A stretch of 51,360 bases of DNA from Streptomyces sp. ADI95-17 (GCF_003846175.1 NZ_ML123046.1:775730-827089); one strand, 5' to 3'; counted from the stretch's first letter, positions 1 to 9,344 are shown. Translations and numbers: made by a program. The notes: generated by a model from the letters alone, not told the origin.

Positions 1-2
1 TT

Positions 3-83
3 GGCGAGGACGACGGAGTCCTCATCGACGACACCGGGTTCATCAAGAAGGGCACCACCTCCGCCGGGGTCCAGCGCCAATGA
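3..83 (+). pseudogene. IS701-type transposase fragment
   Basis: The window opens inside a reading frame giving 26 residues that contain DDTGFIKKG followed by SAGVQRQ. This is the context of the first catalytic aspartates in IS701-family DDE transposases, a family of about 400 residues. The frame ends at a TGA that is itself the first three bases of the IS3-type element starting at 81, so the IS701 gene was interrupted exactly there. The continuation expected after GVQRQ does not appear on the other side of the IS3 element. Only this stub is visible and what lies to the left is unknown. Confidence 0.75.
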
Positions 84-104
84 ACCGCCCCGGGTCAGGT
101 GGAG
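81..104 (+). repeat. Left terminal inverted repeat of the IS3 element
   Basis: The first 15 bases are the exact reverse complement of 1396-1410. The next nine match the other end imperfectly. Confidence 0.9.
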
Positions 105-130
105 GCTCGATTTCATGAAAGGATCGAGTC

Positions 131-457
131 ATGGCACGACCTTCCCGTTACCCGCTTGAGCTGCGCCGACGTGCGGTGCGCATGGTCGCCGAGGTCCGCG
201 GCGACCACCCGACCGAGACCGCGGCCTTGCAGGCGGTGGTCGAGAAGCTGGACATCGGCTCCCGCGAGACGCTGCGGAACTGGGTCAAGCAGCACGAGAT
301 CGACGCCGGGCAGCGGCCGGGGACGACGACAGAGGAGTCCGCCCAGCTCAAGGCGTTGAAGAAGGAGAACGCCGAGCTGAAGCGGGCCAACGAGATCCTG
401 AAGGCCGCGGCGTCTTTCTTCGCGGCCGAGCTCGACCGGCCACACACACGCTCGTAG
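131..457 (+). CDS. IS3-family transposase OrfA (helix-turn-helix subunit)
   Basis: The 108-residue protein has the OrfA layout: an N-terminal helix-turn-helix (residues about 10-55, with RRRAVRMV and ETLRNWVKQ) that binds the terminal repeats, then a leucine-zipper-like coiled coil (about 72-95, LKALKKENAELKRANEILK). It starts at an ATG after the left repeat. The 3' end overlaps orfB, which lies in the -1 frame. In this family the active transposase is normally an OrfAB fusion made by programmed -1 frameshifting. A T-TTC-TTC run at 415-421 is one candidate slip site and the CACACACA run at about 442 is another; neither is proven. Confidence 0.9.
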   Translation: MARPSRYPLELRRRAVRMVAEVRGDHPTETAALQAVVEKLDIGSRETLRNWVKQHEIDAGQRPGTTTEESAQLKALKKENAELKRANEILKAAASFFAAELDRPHTRS

Positions 458-1383
458 CGTTCATCGACGAGCACCGGGACCGCTTCGGCGGCGTCGAGCC
501 GATCTGCAGGACGCTCACCGAGCACGACTGCAAGATCGCCCCTTCCACCTACTACGCCTACAAGAAACGGCTGGCCTCTCCGTCAACACGTTCGGTGCGG
601 GACGCGGTGCTCAAGGAGCTGATCAGCCAGGTCCACACCGCCAACTACCGTGTCTACGGGGCCCGGAAGATCTGGCGCGAGCTGAACCGGCAGGGGCATA
701 CCGTGGCCCGCTGCACCGTCGAGCGCCTCATGCGCGAACTCCGCATCCAGGGCGCGGTCCGCGGCAAACGCGTGATCACCACGCTCCCCGGCGGGCAGGT
801 CGACCGGGCTCCGGACCGTCTCGACCGTGACTTCGTCGCCCAGGCCCCGAACCGGTGCTGGGTGGCGGACTTCACCCACATCAAGACCTGGTCTGGCGTC
901 GTCTATGCCGCGTTCGTCGTGGACACCTTCTCCCGCCGAATCGTCGGCTGGTCGGCCGCCACCGTGAAGGAGACCGTTTTCGTCCTGGACGCCCTGGAGA
1001 TGGCCATCTGGCAACGCGATCGCGACCAACACCCCATACAGCCGGGCGAGTTGATCCATCACTCGGACGCCGGGTCGCAGTACACGAGTTTCAGGCTCGC
1101 CGAGCATCTGGACGCCGCCGGCATCGCCGCCTCCATCGGATCGGTCGGTGATGCCTACGACAATGCCCTGATGGAGAGCGCGATCGGCCTCTACAAAACC
1201 GAGTTGATCAAACCCCAGCGGCCCTGGAAGACGCTCTCCCAGGTCGAGCTCGCCACCGCCGAGTGGGCCGACTGGTACAACCATCGCCGGCTCCACGGAG
1301 AGATAGGGCACATCCCACCCGCCGAGCACGAAGCCAACTACTCCAAGGAACTCACGAAACCCCAGGTCACAACCACAATCTGA
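451..1383 (+). CDS. IS3-family transposase OrfB (DDE catalytic domain)
   Basis: The protein has the rve integrase fold of IS3 OrfB. Catalytic residues are visible in WVADFTH (first Asp), HHSDAGSQY (second Asp) and NALMESAIGLYKTELI (Glu). The C-terminus ends WYNHRRLHGEIGHIPPAEHE, typical of the family. The conserved N-terminal helical region (FIDEHRDRFGGVEPIC) begins at about 451, upstream of the first in-frame GTG (595). It therefore has no good start of its own and is probably reached by -1 frameshifting from OrfA. About 310 residues are given from 451; the exact fusion point is unresolved. Confidence 0.88.
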   Translation, partial: LVAFIDEHRDRFGGVEPICRTLTEHDCKIAPSTYYAYKKRLASPSTRSVRDAVLKELISQVHTANYRVYGARKIWRELNRQGHTVARCTVERLMRELRIQGAVRGKRVITTLPGGQVDRAPDRLDRDFVAQAPNRCWVADFTHIKTWSGVVYAAFVVDTFSRRIVGWSAATVKETVFVLDALEMAIWQRDRDQHPIQPGELIHHSDAGSQYTSFRLAEHLDAAGIAASIGSVGDAYDNALMESAIGLYKTELIKPQRPWKTLSQVELATAEWADWYNHRRLHGEIGHIPPAEHEANYSKELTKPQVTTTI

Positions 1384-1386
1384 GAT

Positions 1387-1410
1387 CTCTACCGAACCCG
1401 GGGCGGTTCA
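1387..1410 (-). repeat. Right terminal inverted repeat of the IS3 element
   Basis: The outer 15 bases (1396-1410) are the perfect reverse complement of 81-95. The inner part is imperfect. The truncated methyltransferase frame resumes at 1411. Confidence 0.9.
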
Positions 1411-2271
1411 TCGAGCACGCTGCCGAGCCTTGTGGTCAGCATGCTCACGCTGGGGGAGCTGTGGGAAGGACACCGCCTCCTCGATGTCGGGACCGGCACC
1501 GGCTACAGCTCCGCGCTGGCGTGCGCACGGCTCGGGGACAGCGCAGTGACCACCGTGGACGTCGACCGCTACCTGACCGAGTCGGCCGCCAGCCGGCTCG
1601 TCTCCATCGGGCGCCGCCCGATGGTGGTCACCCAGGACGCGACGGAGGAGCTGCCCGACGAGTACGACCGGATCGTGTCCATGGTGTCCGTGCCCCGCAT
1701 CCCCGCGTCCTGGCTGTCCGCGTTGCGGCCCGGGGGGCGCCTGGTGACGACCATCGCGGAGACCGGGCTGATCCTGACCGCCGACAAGACCGACGACGGC
1801 GGGGCCTCCGGCCGGATCGAGTGGGACCGGGCGGCGTTCATGCAGACCCGGTCCGGCGCCGACTACCCGCCCCAGCTCGACGGGCTGTTCCAGAAGATCC
1901 GCGACCAGGAGGGCGAGGGCTTCGCTGTCTCGCCGTTCCCGGTGCTCGACGTCATGCAGGCCTGGGAGGTGTGGTCGGCTCTCACCCTGCACGCGCCCGG
2001 CATCGAGCACCGGACCGGTGTCGACGACGACGGCACTCGGACATCGTGGATGCTGCACCTGGACGGCTCCTGGGCGCGCGCCGAGACCATGCCGGGCGCC
2101 CGTACGTCGACCGTTCACCAGGGCGGCCCGCGCCGCCTGTACGACGTCCTGGACCAGATCCGCTGGTACTGGGTCGAGAACGGTGAACTGCCCGTGTACG
2201 GGGCGCGGGCGGCCATTGCGCCGGACGGGACAACGACTCTGTCTCGCGGGGGCTGGACCCTCACCTTGTGA
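1411..2271 (+). pseudogene. 5'-truncated PCMT-like methyltransferase (graspetide-type)
   Basis: Directly after the IS end the frame reads SSTLPSLVVSML and then LLDVGTGTGYSSAL, a SAM-binding motif I of the protein-L-isoaspartate methyltransferase fold. VTTVDVD and the motif around LRPGGRLVTTI follow. Family members of this shape, known from Actinobacteria as partners of ATP-grasp peptide ligases, are about 380-400 residues long and have a further 100 or so residues before this point. Here the IS3 element replaces them. An internal ATG (1432) could start a 279-residue product, but the substrate-side N-terminal region would be missing. The C-terminal domain (LDQIRWYWVENGELP) is intact, so the loss looks recent. 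The graspetide link is inferred from overall similarity; no ligase or precursor gene is visible. Confidence 0.7.
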
Positions 2272-2341
2272 CCCGGCGGGGATTTTTTGTTGGCCCTGGA
2301 CTGGGCAGACTGGGTGATTCAGGAGCAGGGAAGGGGAGCCC

Positions 2342-2653
2342 ATGGACGATGAGCCGTTGGACGAGTGGGCTGCGCGTCGGGACGCCCACCGGCCCGCGCC
2401 CGGTGCGCGCAGGGCGGTTCCTCTCGGTGAGGGCCCCGCGCGGGGTGATCACGTTGACCCGGCTGCGACACGCGGGATGCTGGAGTGGGACGGGCACCAG
2501 TGGGTTCCTTCTGGCGTAGCTGAAGACCATGCTGCGGCTCTGAAGGAGACCGGCCCCCAGGACGCGGCGGAGTGTGTTCGTCTCCCGCCGTCCAGTGCGC
2601 TGCCCCCTGCTCCGGAGCCGTGGCGGCCCACCGAGGAGTGGTGGCGACCCTGA
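2342..2653 (+). CDS. Small DUF6087-like protein
   Basis: The 103-residue protein starts with MDDEPLDEWAARRDAHRP and contains RGMLEWDGHQWVP. A short acidic start, an Arg-rich stretch and a central EWDG motif recall the small Streptomyces proteins grouped as DUF6087. The start is well supported by AAGGGGAG placed seven bases before the ATG. The C-terminus is Pro/Trp rich (PEPWRPTEEWWRP). No function is known. It lies just downstream of the methyltransferase remnant in the same direction and ends 10 bases before a strong terminator. The family assignment is from memory and moderately sure. Confidence 0.65.
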   Translation: MDDEPLDEWAARRDAHRPAPGARRAVPLGEGPARGDHVDPAATRGMLEWDGHQWVPSGVAEDHAAALKETGPQDAAECVRLPPSSALPPAPEPWRPTEEWWRP

Positions 2654-2662
2654 TCCGACCGC

Positions 2663-2704
2663 ACGAGAGGGCCCGCACAGCTTCGGCTGTGCGGGCCCTC
2701 TCGT
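2663..2704 (+). terminator. Strong intrinsic terminator after the DUF6087-like gene
   Basis: A perfect 19-bp stem (2663-2681 with 2686-2704) closes on a TTCG tetraloop and is followed within a few bases by a T run (AATTTTT). It separates the accessory left edge from the core-like genes that follow. From here to 2841 no gene is seen, only a pair of GCTAG repeats (2803-2817). Confidence 0.92.
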
Positions 2705-2841
2705 CGTAATTTTTGCTTCTGCGTATTTGCTCCCTGGCCCTTTTTGCCCCTTCCTCTGGGAGAGGAGTGGGAGATGATCATGGCGCGCGGCTGCACGAAG
2801 GTGCTAGAAAACGCTAGATCGGGATGGAAGTGGATACCGAG

Positions 2842-3714
2842 TTAGCCTGCGGATTCGCCCGCGTGCGGGCTCAAGACCCCCGCGCCGACCAGGATGAACA
2901 GCAGAATGCCCAGAATAATCCGGTAGATCACGAACGGCATGAAGCTCTTGGTCGTGATGAACTTCATGAACCAGGCGATGACCGCGTACCCCACGCCGAA
3001 CGCGATGACGGTCGCGAAGATGGTCGGCCCCCACGACACATGCCCCTCGCCCGCGTCCTTCAGTTCGAAGACGCCCGAGGCGAGGACCGCCGGGATCGCG
3101 AGCAGGAAGGAGTACCGGGCCGCGGCCTCACGGGTGTAGCCCATCAGCAGACCACCGCTGATGGTCGCTCCGGAACGGGAGACGCCCGGGATCAGCGCCA
3201 TCGCCTGGCAGAAACCGAAGATCAGGCCGTCCTTCACGCCGAGTTCCTTGAGCGTCTTGCGCTCCTTGCCGGCCCGGTGCTTCCCGCCCACCTCGTCACG
3301 GGCGGCGAGACGGTCGGCGATGCCGAGGACGATGCCCATCACGATCAGCGTGGTGGCGATCAGCCGCAGATCACGGAACGGGCCCTCGATCTGGTCCTTG
3401 AACGTCACCCCGAGCACACCGATGGGGATGGAGCCAACGATGACCAGCCAGCCCATCTGGGCGTCGTGATCGCTGCGCATCGACCGGTCGGTCAGCGAAC
3501 GGAACCAGGCCGAGACGATCCGGACGATGTCCTTGCGGAAGTAGATGAGGACTGCCGCCTCCGTGCCGATCTGGGTGATGGCGGTGAACGCCGCACCCGG
3601 GTCGTGCCAGCCGGCGAAAGCTGCGGTGAGCCGCAGATGTGCGCTGGAGGAGATCGGCAGGAACTCGGTCAGTCCCTGAACGAGGCCCAGGACGAACGAT
3701 TCGAACCAGCTCAT
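2842..3714 (-). CDS. uppP: Undecaprenyl-diphosphatase UppP (BacA)
   Basis: This integral membrane enzyme dephosphorylates undecaprenyl pyrophosphate to recycle the lipid carrier for peptidoglycan and other envelope polymers; extra copies give bacitracin resistance in many bacteria. The N-terminus has the family motif GLVQGLTEFLPISSSAHL with the catalytic Glu. The second motif PGVSRSGAT carries the conserved Arg. Several hydrophobic helices follow to the C-terminus. The 290-residue product is normal length. I chose the ATG at 3714 (MSWFESFVLG) because homologues begin there; an in-frame ATG at 3747 would add 11 atypical residues. Neither start has a good ribosome site. A VTT-family gene lies just upstream on the same strand. 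Confidence 0.93.
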   Translation of the reverse strand: MSWFESFVLGLVQGLTEFLPISSSAHLRLTAAFAGWHDPGAAFTAITQIGTEAAVLIYFRKDIVRIVSAWFRSLTDRSMRSDHDAQMGWLVIVGSIPIGVLGVTFKDQIEGPFRDLRLIATTLIVMGIVLGIADRLAARDEVGGKHRAGKERKTLKELGVKDGLIFGFCQAMALIPGVSRSGATISGGLLMGYTREAAARYSFLLAIPAVLASGVFELKDAGEGHVSWGPTIFATVIAFGVGYAVIAWFMKFITTKSFMPFVIYRIILGILLFILVGAGVLSPHAGESAG

Positions 3715-3933
3715 GGGGCTTTGGCCATCCCGGAGGTGATCGTGCATCGGCCGAGGGCAGCTAGGGCCGTCGGCAGTGTGCGCATTGCGGTCAATTGAGG
3801 GCAGGGCCGTGATGGGCCCGGAGATCTTCGGTCGGTCGCGGGCAGGGTACCGCCCTCAGATGAACAGCGTTACGCACGTCCCCCTGGGCCCGCCATCGCC
3901 TCGGGCCGGGCGCCGGGAGCCGGGCGCACCGGT

Positions 3934-4647
3934 TCACTCGGCGGCCAGCCGGTGGCGCTTGCGCCAGGCGACGACGGCCGCGCCGATCCCCGTCAGCACG
4001 ATGAAGCCCATCGCGGCCAGGAACGCGGGCGACGTCGGTGAGGATGCCTCGCTGCCCGCGACGACATAGGCGGCGGTGTTCGGGATCGAGCCGAGCCCGG
4101 TGGCGACCAGGAACGGCGGATACCCCATGCGCGACACCGCCGCGCAGTAGTTGGCCGCCGCGAACGGCACTCCCGGGAACAGCCGCAGCGCCAGCATCGA
4201 GCGGAACCCGTGCCTGCTCAACTGGCCGTCCGCCGCCTTGAGCCAGCGCCCGCGCAGCAGCGTACGGAGCGCGTCCTGCCCCAGCACCCTGCCCAGCCCG
4301 AACGAGATGCCCGCGCCGAGCACCGTGCCCGCCAGCGCGGCGGCCAGCCCCGCCTGCGTACCGAAGAGCGCGCCGGCGGCGAGATTGAGCAGCGGGCGCG
4401 GAACGAAGGCCACGGTGCACACGCCGTACGCGACCCCGAAGAGGATCACCGCCACGGCGCCACCACTGAACCGGGCGGGCCAGCCGGTGGCGAGCAGCCG
4501 TTGGGGTTCGAGGAGGAGCATCGTCGCCGCGGCGCCCAGCAGCACGGCCACGAGCAGCGAGAACCGGGACCAGGGCGAGAGCAGGGCCCTTGTGCAGCGC
4601 ACGGCGAGGCCGGTGGCGGGCCGGGATGCGGGGACGGGGTCGAGCAT
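3934..4647 (-). CDS. TVP38/TMEM64 (VTT domain) membrane protein
   Basis: The 237-residue protein has about six hydrophobic segments and the VTT-domain core: FVPRPLLNLAAGALFG, a glycine-rich helix (GTVLGAGISFGLGR), then RHGFRSMLALRLFPGVPFAAANY. The family is related to DedA. Some DedA/VTT members are established undecaprenyl-phosphate translocases, others have unknown roles. The start is placed at the ATG 4647 (MLDPVPASR); an upstream in-frame ATG at 4734 adds an unlikely Arg-rich stretch. It is co-oriented with uppP, 219 bases upstream of it, which fits a shared role in lipid-carrier recycling, but this is inference. No Shine-Dalgarno sequence is visible. Confidence 0.82.
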   Translation of the reverse strand: MLDPVPASRPATGLAVRCTRALLSPWSRFSLLVAVLLGAAATMLLLEPQRLLATGWPARFSGGAVAVILFGVAYGVCTVAFVPRPLLNLAAGALFGTQAGLAAALAGTVLGAGISFGLGRVLGQDALRTLLRGRWLKAADGQLSRHGFRSMLALRLFPGVPFAAANYCAAVSRMGYPPFLVATGLGSIPNTAAYVVAGSEASSPTSPAFLAAMGFIVLTGIGAAVVAWRKRHRLAAE

Positions 4648-4817
4648 GCCGGGAGAGTAACCGACACCGGTGTGTGATCGCCGTAACGCACGAGGCGGGA
4701 ACCGGTCCGCCGGTCCCGCGCGCACCGTCCGCACCGATCCCCGGTGCGGGCCGAATTTCCTTGGCGGAGCCGCGATGCGCGCCGGAAAACCATTCGACGC
4801 GGCCAGGCCCTTCGGAC

Positions 4818-4967
4818 ATGATCGGACCCATGTTCCGGTACGCCTTCCCCGCAGCGCCGTCCGCAGTCGCGGACGCGCCGAAGGCTGCCGTGAACCCCGT
4901 CACCGCGGCGGTTGTCGCAGCAGCGCCCACCGCTGCCGCAGCGTTCATCGGCGGCGCCCGAAGCTGA
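4818..4967 (+). CDS. Possible 49-residue Ala/Val-rich peptide upstream of tuf3
   Basis: An in-frame ORF begins MIGPMFRYAFPAAPS and ends AAAAFIGGARS, with strongly GC-biased third positions over its whole length, as in real genes here. It contains a hydrophobic Ala/Val stretch of about 25 residues. Alternative in-frame ATG codons lie at 4818 and 4830. No ribosome site is visible, and no family is recognised. It sits 92 bases before tuf3 in the same direction. It could equally be chance open frame in GC-rich DNA. Confidence 0.25.
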   Translation: MIGPMFRYAFPAAPSAVADAPKAAVNPVTAAVVAAAPTAAAAFIGGARS

Positions 4968-5059
4968 CCCTCCCCCGACAGTCCGGCGGACCCCGCAAGG
5001 GGAGGGTCGGCCGGGCCCCGGGGTCTTCTCTCTCAGCTTCGAACACCAAGGAATGAACC

Positions 5060-6235
<1,176 letters not shown>

Positions 6236-6250
6236 ACCGCCGCGCACCGA

Positions 6251-6285
6251 GGGCCCGCCTCCCGTGCCCCACGGGAGGCGGGCCC
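6251..6285 (+). terminator. Hairpin terminator of tuf3
   Basis: A perfect 15-bp stem (6251-6265 with 6271-6285) encloses a 5-base loop 15 bases after the tuf3 stop. There is no T run, as is common in Streptomyces. Confidence 0.8.
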
Positions 6286-6309
6286 CATGCCGTGCGCAAG
6301 ACTGACGGC

Positions 6310-7155
6310 ATGACGGACACAGCGTTGGTGCTCGGTTCCGGTGGTGTCACCGGCAGTGCGTGGGAGACCGGGATCCTGCACGGGCTCGCGAAGGCGGGCG
6401 TGGACCTCGGTGCGGCGGATCTGATCATCGGCAGTTCGGCGGGAGCGGTGGTCGGCGCACAGCTGGCCTCGGGGCTGCTCGGCCTTCCCGGGCTCTACGA
6501 ACTCCAGCTCGCCGACCCGCAGGACCTGATGGGCGGCAGGCTCGGCCCGGCCATGCTGCTGCGGTACACGGCGGCCGTACTGTCCGCACGGACCCCCGAG
6601 GCCTACGGCCGGAAACTGGGCCGGATCGCGAAGGACGCCCGACCCGGCGTCACCGGGGAGCAACGGCGCGCGGCGATCGCGAGCCGGCTCCTGTCGCCCG
6701 AGTGGCCGGAGCGCCCGCTGCTCGTCACCGCCGTCGACGCCACGAGCGGTGAACTCCGCACGTTCGACAAGGACAGCGGAGTGCCTCTCGCCGATGCCGT
6801 CACCGCGAGCTGCGCGGTTCCCGGCGTATGGCCCGTCGCCCGCATCGAGGGGCGGACCTGGATCGACGGCGGGGTGCACTCCACGGCCAACGCACAGCTC
6901 GCCGCCGGATACGGCCGGGTCGTCGTCATCGCGCCCTCGGCCGGCGGCAACCGGGCCATCGCCGCACCGCACGCGCAGGCGGCCGCACTCGCCGCGAACG
7001 GTGCCCGGGTCGAGGTCATCACCCCGGACGCGGCCGCGAAGAAGGCCTTCGGCCGCAACCCCCTCGACCCGAGCCGGCGCGCGGCGGCGGCCCGCGCCGG
7101 ACTCGATCAGTCGGCGGCACACACCGAAGCCGTCGCCGCGGTCCTGAACAGCTGA
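6310..7155 (+). CDS. Patatin-like phospholipase family protein
   Basis: This 281-residue protein is a patatin-fold serine hydrolase. The N-terminus shows the glycine-rich oxyanion loop (VLGSGGVTGSAWETG). The nucleophile elbow is GSSAG (Ser at about residue 45) and the dyad Asp is in WIDGG. The substrate is unknown; bacterial relatives hydrolyse acyl esters of phospholipids. The start is the ATG at 6310. An in-frame GTG at 6292 would add six residues. There is no Shine-Dalgarno site, so the mRNA may be leaderless. The next gene follows after 22 bases, so the two may be co-transcribed. Confidence 0.85.
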   Translation: MTDTALVLGSGGVTGSAWETGILHGLAKAGVDLGAADLIIGSSAGAVVGAQLASGLLGLPGLYELQLADPQDLMGGRLGPAMLLRYTAAVLSARTPEAYGRKLGRIAKDARPGVTGEQRRAAIASRLLSPEWPERPLLVTAVDATSGELRTFDKDSGVPLADAVTASCAVPGVWPVARIEGRTWIDGGVHSTANAQLAAGYGRVVVIAPSAGGNRAIAAPHAQAAALAANGARVEVITPDAAAKKAFGRNPLDPSRRAAAARAGLDQSAAHTEAVAAVLNS

Positions 7156-7177
7156 TCCGGCACCCCACAATGGGGGA

Positions 7178-8023
7178 GTGAACGACTCGATACCCGTCAT
7201 CCGGGACGTGGACCAGGGCAGCGCCAGACTCCTTCCCGACGTGGACCGGGACCGGGCCTGGCTGCTCACGGTCGACGGCGCGCCCCAGTCCTACGTCGAC
7301 CTCGACGCGCCGGACCACATCGAGTTCGAGTACGCGCGACGGCTCGCCCATGTCGTCGACTGCGCGGCGGCACCGGGCGCACCGCTGGACGTACTCCACC
7401 TCGGCGGCGGTGCCCTCACCCTGCCCCGCTACACCGCCGCGACCCGGCCCGGCTCCCGCCAGGACGTCGCCGAGGCCGATCTCGGGCTCCTCGAACTGGT
7501 CGCCGAACAGCTTCCGGTCCCCGCCGGCAGCGGCATCACCGTGCACGGCACGGACGCCCGGGGGCTGCTGGAACGGACCGCGCCCGGCTCCCTCGACATC
7601 CTGATCGCGGACGTCTTCGGCGGCTCGCGGGTGCCCGCCCACCTCACCTCCGTCGAGTACGCACGGGCCGCCCGGCGCTCGCTGCGGGACCACGGGATCT
7701 ATGCGGCGAACCTCGCGGACGGTGCGCCCTTCGGCTTCATCCGCTCCCAACTGGCCACCTTCGCGGCCGTCTTCGAGGAACTCGCACTGATCGCCGAACC
7801 CGCGGTGCTGCGCGGCCGGCGCTTCGGCAACCTCGTCCTGGTCGCCTCCCCGAGCCCCATCGACACCGCTGCGCTGACCCGCCGCTGCGCCGCCGACGCC
7901 TTCCCCGCCCGGGTCGAGTACGGTGCCGCGCTGGACCGGCTGGTCGGTGGCGCCGAGCCGGTCGGCGACGGTGAGGCGGTCGCCTCACCCGAGCCGCCCG
8001 ACGGAGCCTTCAGCATCGGCTGA
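7178..8023 (+). CDS. Spermidine-synthase-like SAM-fold protein
   Basis: The 281-residue protein has the Rossmann fold of the polyamine aminopropyltransferase family: LDVLHLGGGALTLPRY (nucleotide-binding glycine loop), an acidic end of strand 2, and ILIADVFGGSRVPAHLTS. Actinobacterial relatives are usually called spermidine-synthase-like or fused-MFS spermidine synthases without proven activity. This one lacks a membrane domain. The GTG start at 7178 lies six bases after CACAAT, a -10-like box, so a leaderless transcript is likely. The 3' end overlaps the convergent MFS gene by 39 bp. A methyltransferase role is equally possible. Confidence 0.75.
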   Translation: MNDSIPVIRDVDQGSARLLPDVDRDRAWLLTVDGAPQSYVDLDAPDHIEFEYARRLAHVVDCAAAPGAPLDVLHLGGGALTLPRYTAATRPGSRQDVAEADLGLLELVAEQLPVPAGSGITVHGTDARGLLERTAPGSLDILIADVFGGSRVPAHLTSVEYARAARRSLRDHGIYAANLADGAPFGFIRSQLATFAAVFEELALIAEPAVLRGRRFGNLVLVASPSPIDTAALTRRCAADAFPARVEYGAALDRLVGGAEPVGDGEAVASPEPPDGAFSIG

Positions 8024-9283
8024 GGCGGGCCCCCGCTCCTTCCCCGTCGCGACCTCGGCGGTCTCGGGGGCCCGGGTCAGCCGGCGTACCTCCGGTACGA
8101 ACAGCACGGCCCCGGTGACCAGCACGATCAGCGCCGCGCAGCCCCACAGGGCCTCGCTCCGCCCGACCAGCGACTCCACCGGACCGGCGAGCGCGGTGGC
8201 CACCGGCATCATCGCCACCGAGCCGAACCAGTCGTACGCCGAGACGCGCGAGAGCTTCTCCTCCGGGATCTCCTGGTGCATGGCCGTCATCCAGGAGACC
8301 CCGAACACCTCGATGGCGACGCCGCTGACGAACATCACCACGCAGAGCCCGCCCACCGGCAACGGCACCGCGAGGCCCGCCGAGGGCAGCGCCAGCGGGA
8401 AGACACAGAACGTGCCGGCCAGCAGCAGCCGCCTGGGCTTCCAGCGCGTCATCAGCAGCGCCCCGCCCAGGGTGCCGGCCCCGAACGCGGCGAGCGCGAA
8501 GCCCCAGGGGCGGGCACCACCGAACTCGTCCCGGGCGACCAGCGGACCGTACACCGACTCGGCCGCACCCACCGCGGCGACCACCACCGAGAACTGCGCC
8601 ACGATGCTCCACAGCCAGGGGCGGCCGATGAACTCGTGCCAGCCGTCCCGCATGTCGGCGAGCAGACCGCCGCCCGGCGCGCGCGGGGGAATGTGGCCGA
8701 CATCCAGGAACGCGCGCAGCGCACCGGCCACCGCGAACGCCGCGGCGTCCACGGCCAGCACCCAGCCCGGGTCCATCGCCGCGATCATGGCGCCGCCGAG
8801 CGCCGCACCGCCGATCGTCGCGCCCTGCATGGCCATCCGGAACAGCGCGAAGGCCCGGCTCGCCTGCTCACGGCTGACGCTGGACATCAGCATGCCTTCG
8901 GCCGCCGGGTTGAAGAACGCCTGCCCGGTGCCGCACAACGCGGTGAGCAGCATCATCTGCCACAGCTTCGGATCACCGGCCAGGACCAGCCAGGCGAACG
9001 CGGCCTGTGAGAGGCAGTTGAGGGTGTTGGCCGCGACCATCACCCGGTGGCGCGGCAGCCGGTCCGCGATCGCCCCGCCGATCAGCAGGAAGAGCACCAG
9101 GGGCGCGGTCCTGGCGGCGGCCACCAGACCGACGTCCCCGCCGTCACCGCCCGCCTGCAGAACGGCGAACGCCGCCGCGATCAGCGCGCCATGGGTACCC
9201 AGGCCGGTGATGATCGCGGCGGCGGTCAGCAGACGGTAGTTGCGGCCGGGGTGAGGCGGGCGGGATGCGGCGGCGGTGGTCAC
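7985..9283 (-). CDS. MFS transporter (drug/siderophore exporter type)
   Basis: The protein has about 432 residues with some 10-12 hydrophobic helices. Between helices 2 and 3 it carries GGAIADRLPRHR, the MFS motif A (GxxxDRxxRR type). The overall pattern resembles the bacterial MFS_3 / enterobactin-exporter-like group, for which small-molecule efflux is the usual role; no substrate can be assigned. The start is set at GTG 9283 (VTTAAASRPPHPGRN) because a -10-like GATAGT lies just upstream. An in-frame TTG at 9319 adds 12 residues and is less likely. It converges on the spermidine-synthase-like gene, overlapping it by 39 bp. Confidence 0.85.
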   Translation of the reverse strand: MTTAAASRPPHPGRNYRLLTAAAIITGLGTHGALIAAAFAVLQAGGDGGDVGLVAAARTAPLVLFLLIGGAIADRLPRHRVMVAANTLNCLSQAAFAWLVLAGDPKLWQMMLLTALCGTGQAFFNPAAEGMLMSSVSREQASRAFALFRMAMQGATIGGAALGGAMIAAMDPGWVLAVDAAAFAVAGALRAFLDVGHIPPRAPGGGLLADMRDGWHEFIGRPWLWSIVAQFSVVVAAVGAAESVYGPLVARDEFGGARPWGFALAAFGAGTLGGALLMTRWKPRRLLLAGTFCVFPLALPSAGLAVPLPVGGLCVVMFVSGVAIEVFGVSWMTAMHQEIPEEKLSRVSAYDWFGSVAMMPVATALAGPVESLVGRSEALWGCAALIVLVTGAVLFVPEVRRLTRAPETAEVATGKERGPASADAEGSVGRLG

Positions 9284-9344
9284 CAGGGGACTATCGCCGC
9301 CGCACCCCCGCGGTGCCAACTGCTTTCCCGGGGGAGGGAACGGG

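Larger units (their letters stand above)
81..1410 (+). mobile_element. Complete IS3-family insertion sequence, about 1.33 kb
   Basis: Two overlapping frames (orfA, orfB) are enclosed by terminal inverted repeats. The outer 15 bases TGAACCGCCCCGGGT are identical at both ends, and similarity continues with mismatches for roughly nine more. The termini read TG...CA, as is usual for IS3-family elements. Size and gene order fit the family. The left flank (CCAA) and right flank (TCGA) show no 3-4 bp target duplication, and the two flanks belong to unrelated genes. This suggests rearrangement after insertion, for example recombination between two copies. The transposase frames look intact, so the element may still be active. 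Confidence 0.92.

Noticed and set aside
77..1414. Target-site duplication flanking the IS3 element
   Set aside because: The 4 bases on each side differ (CCAA and TCGA).
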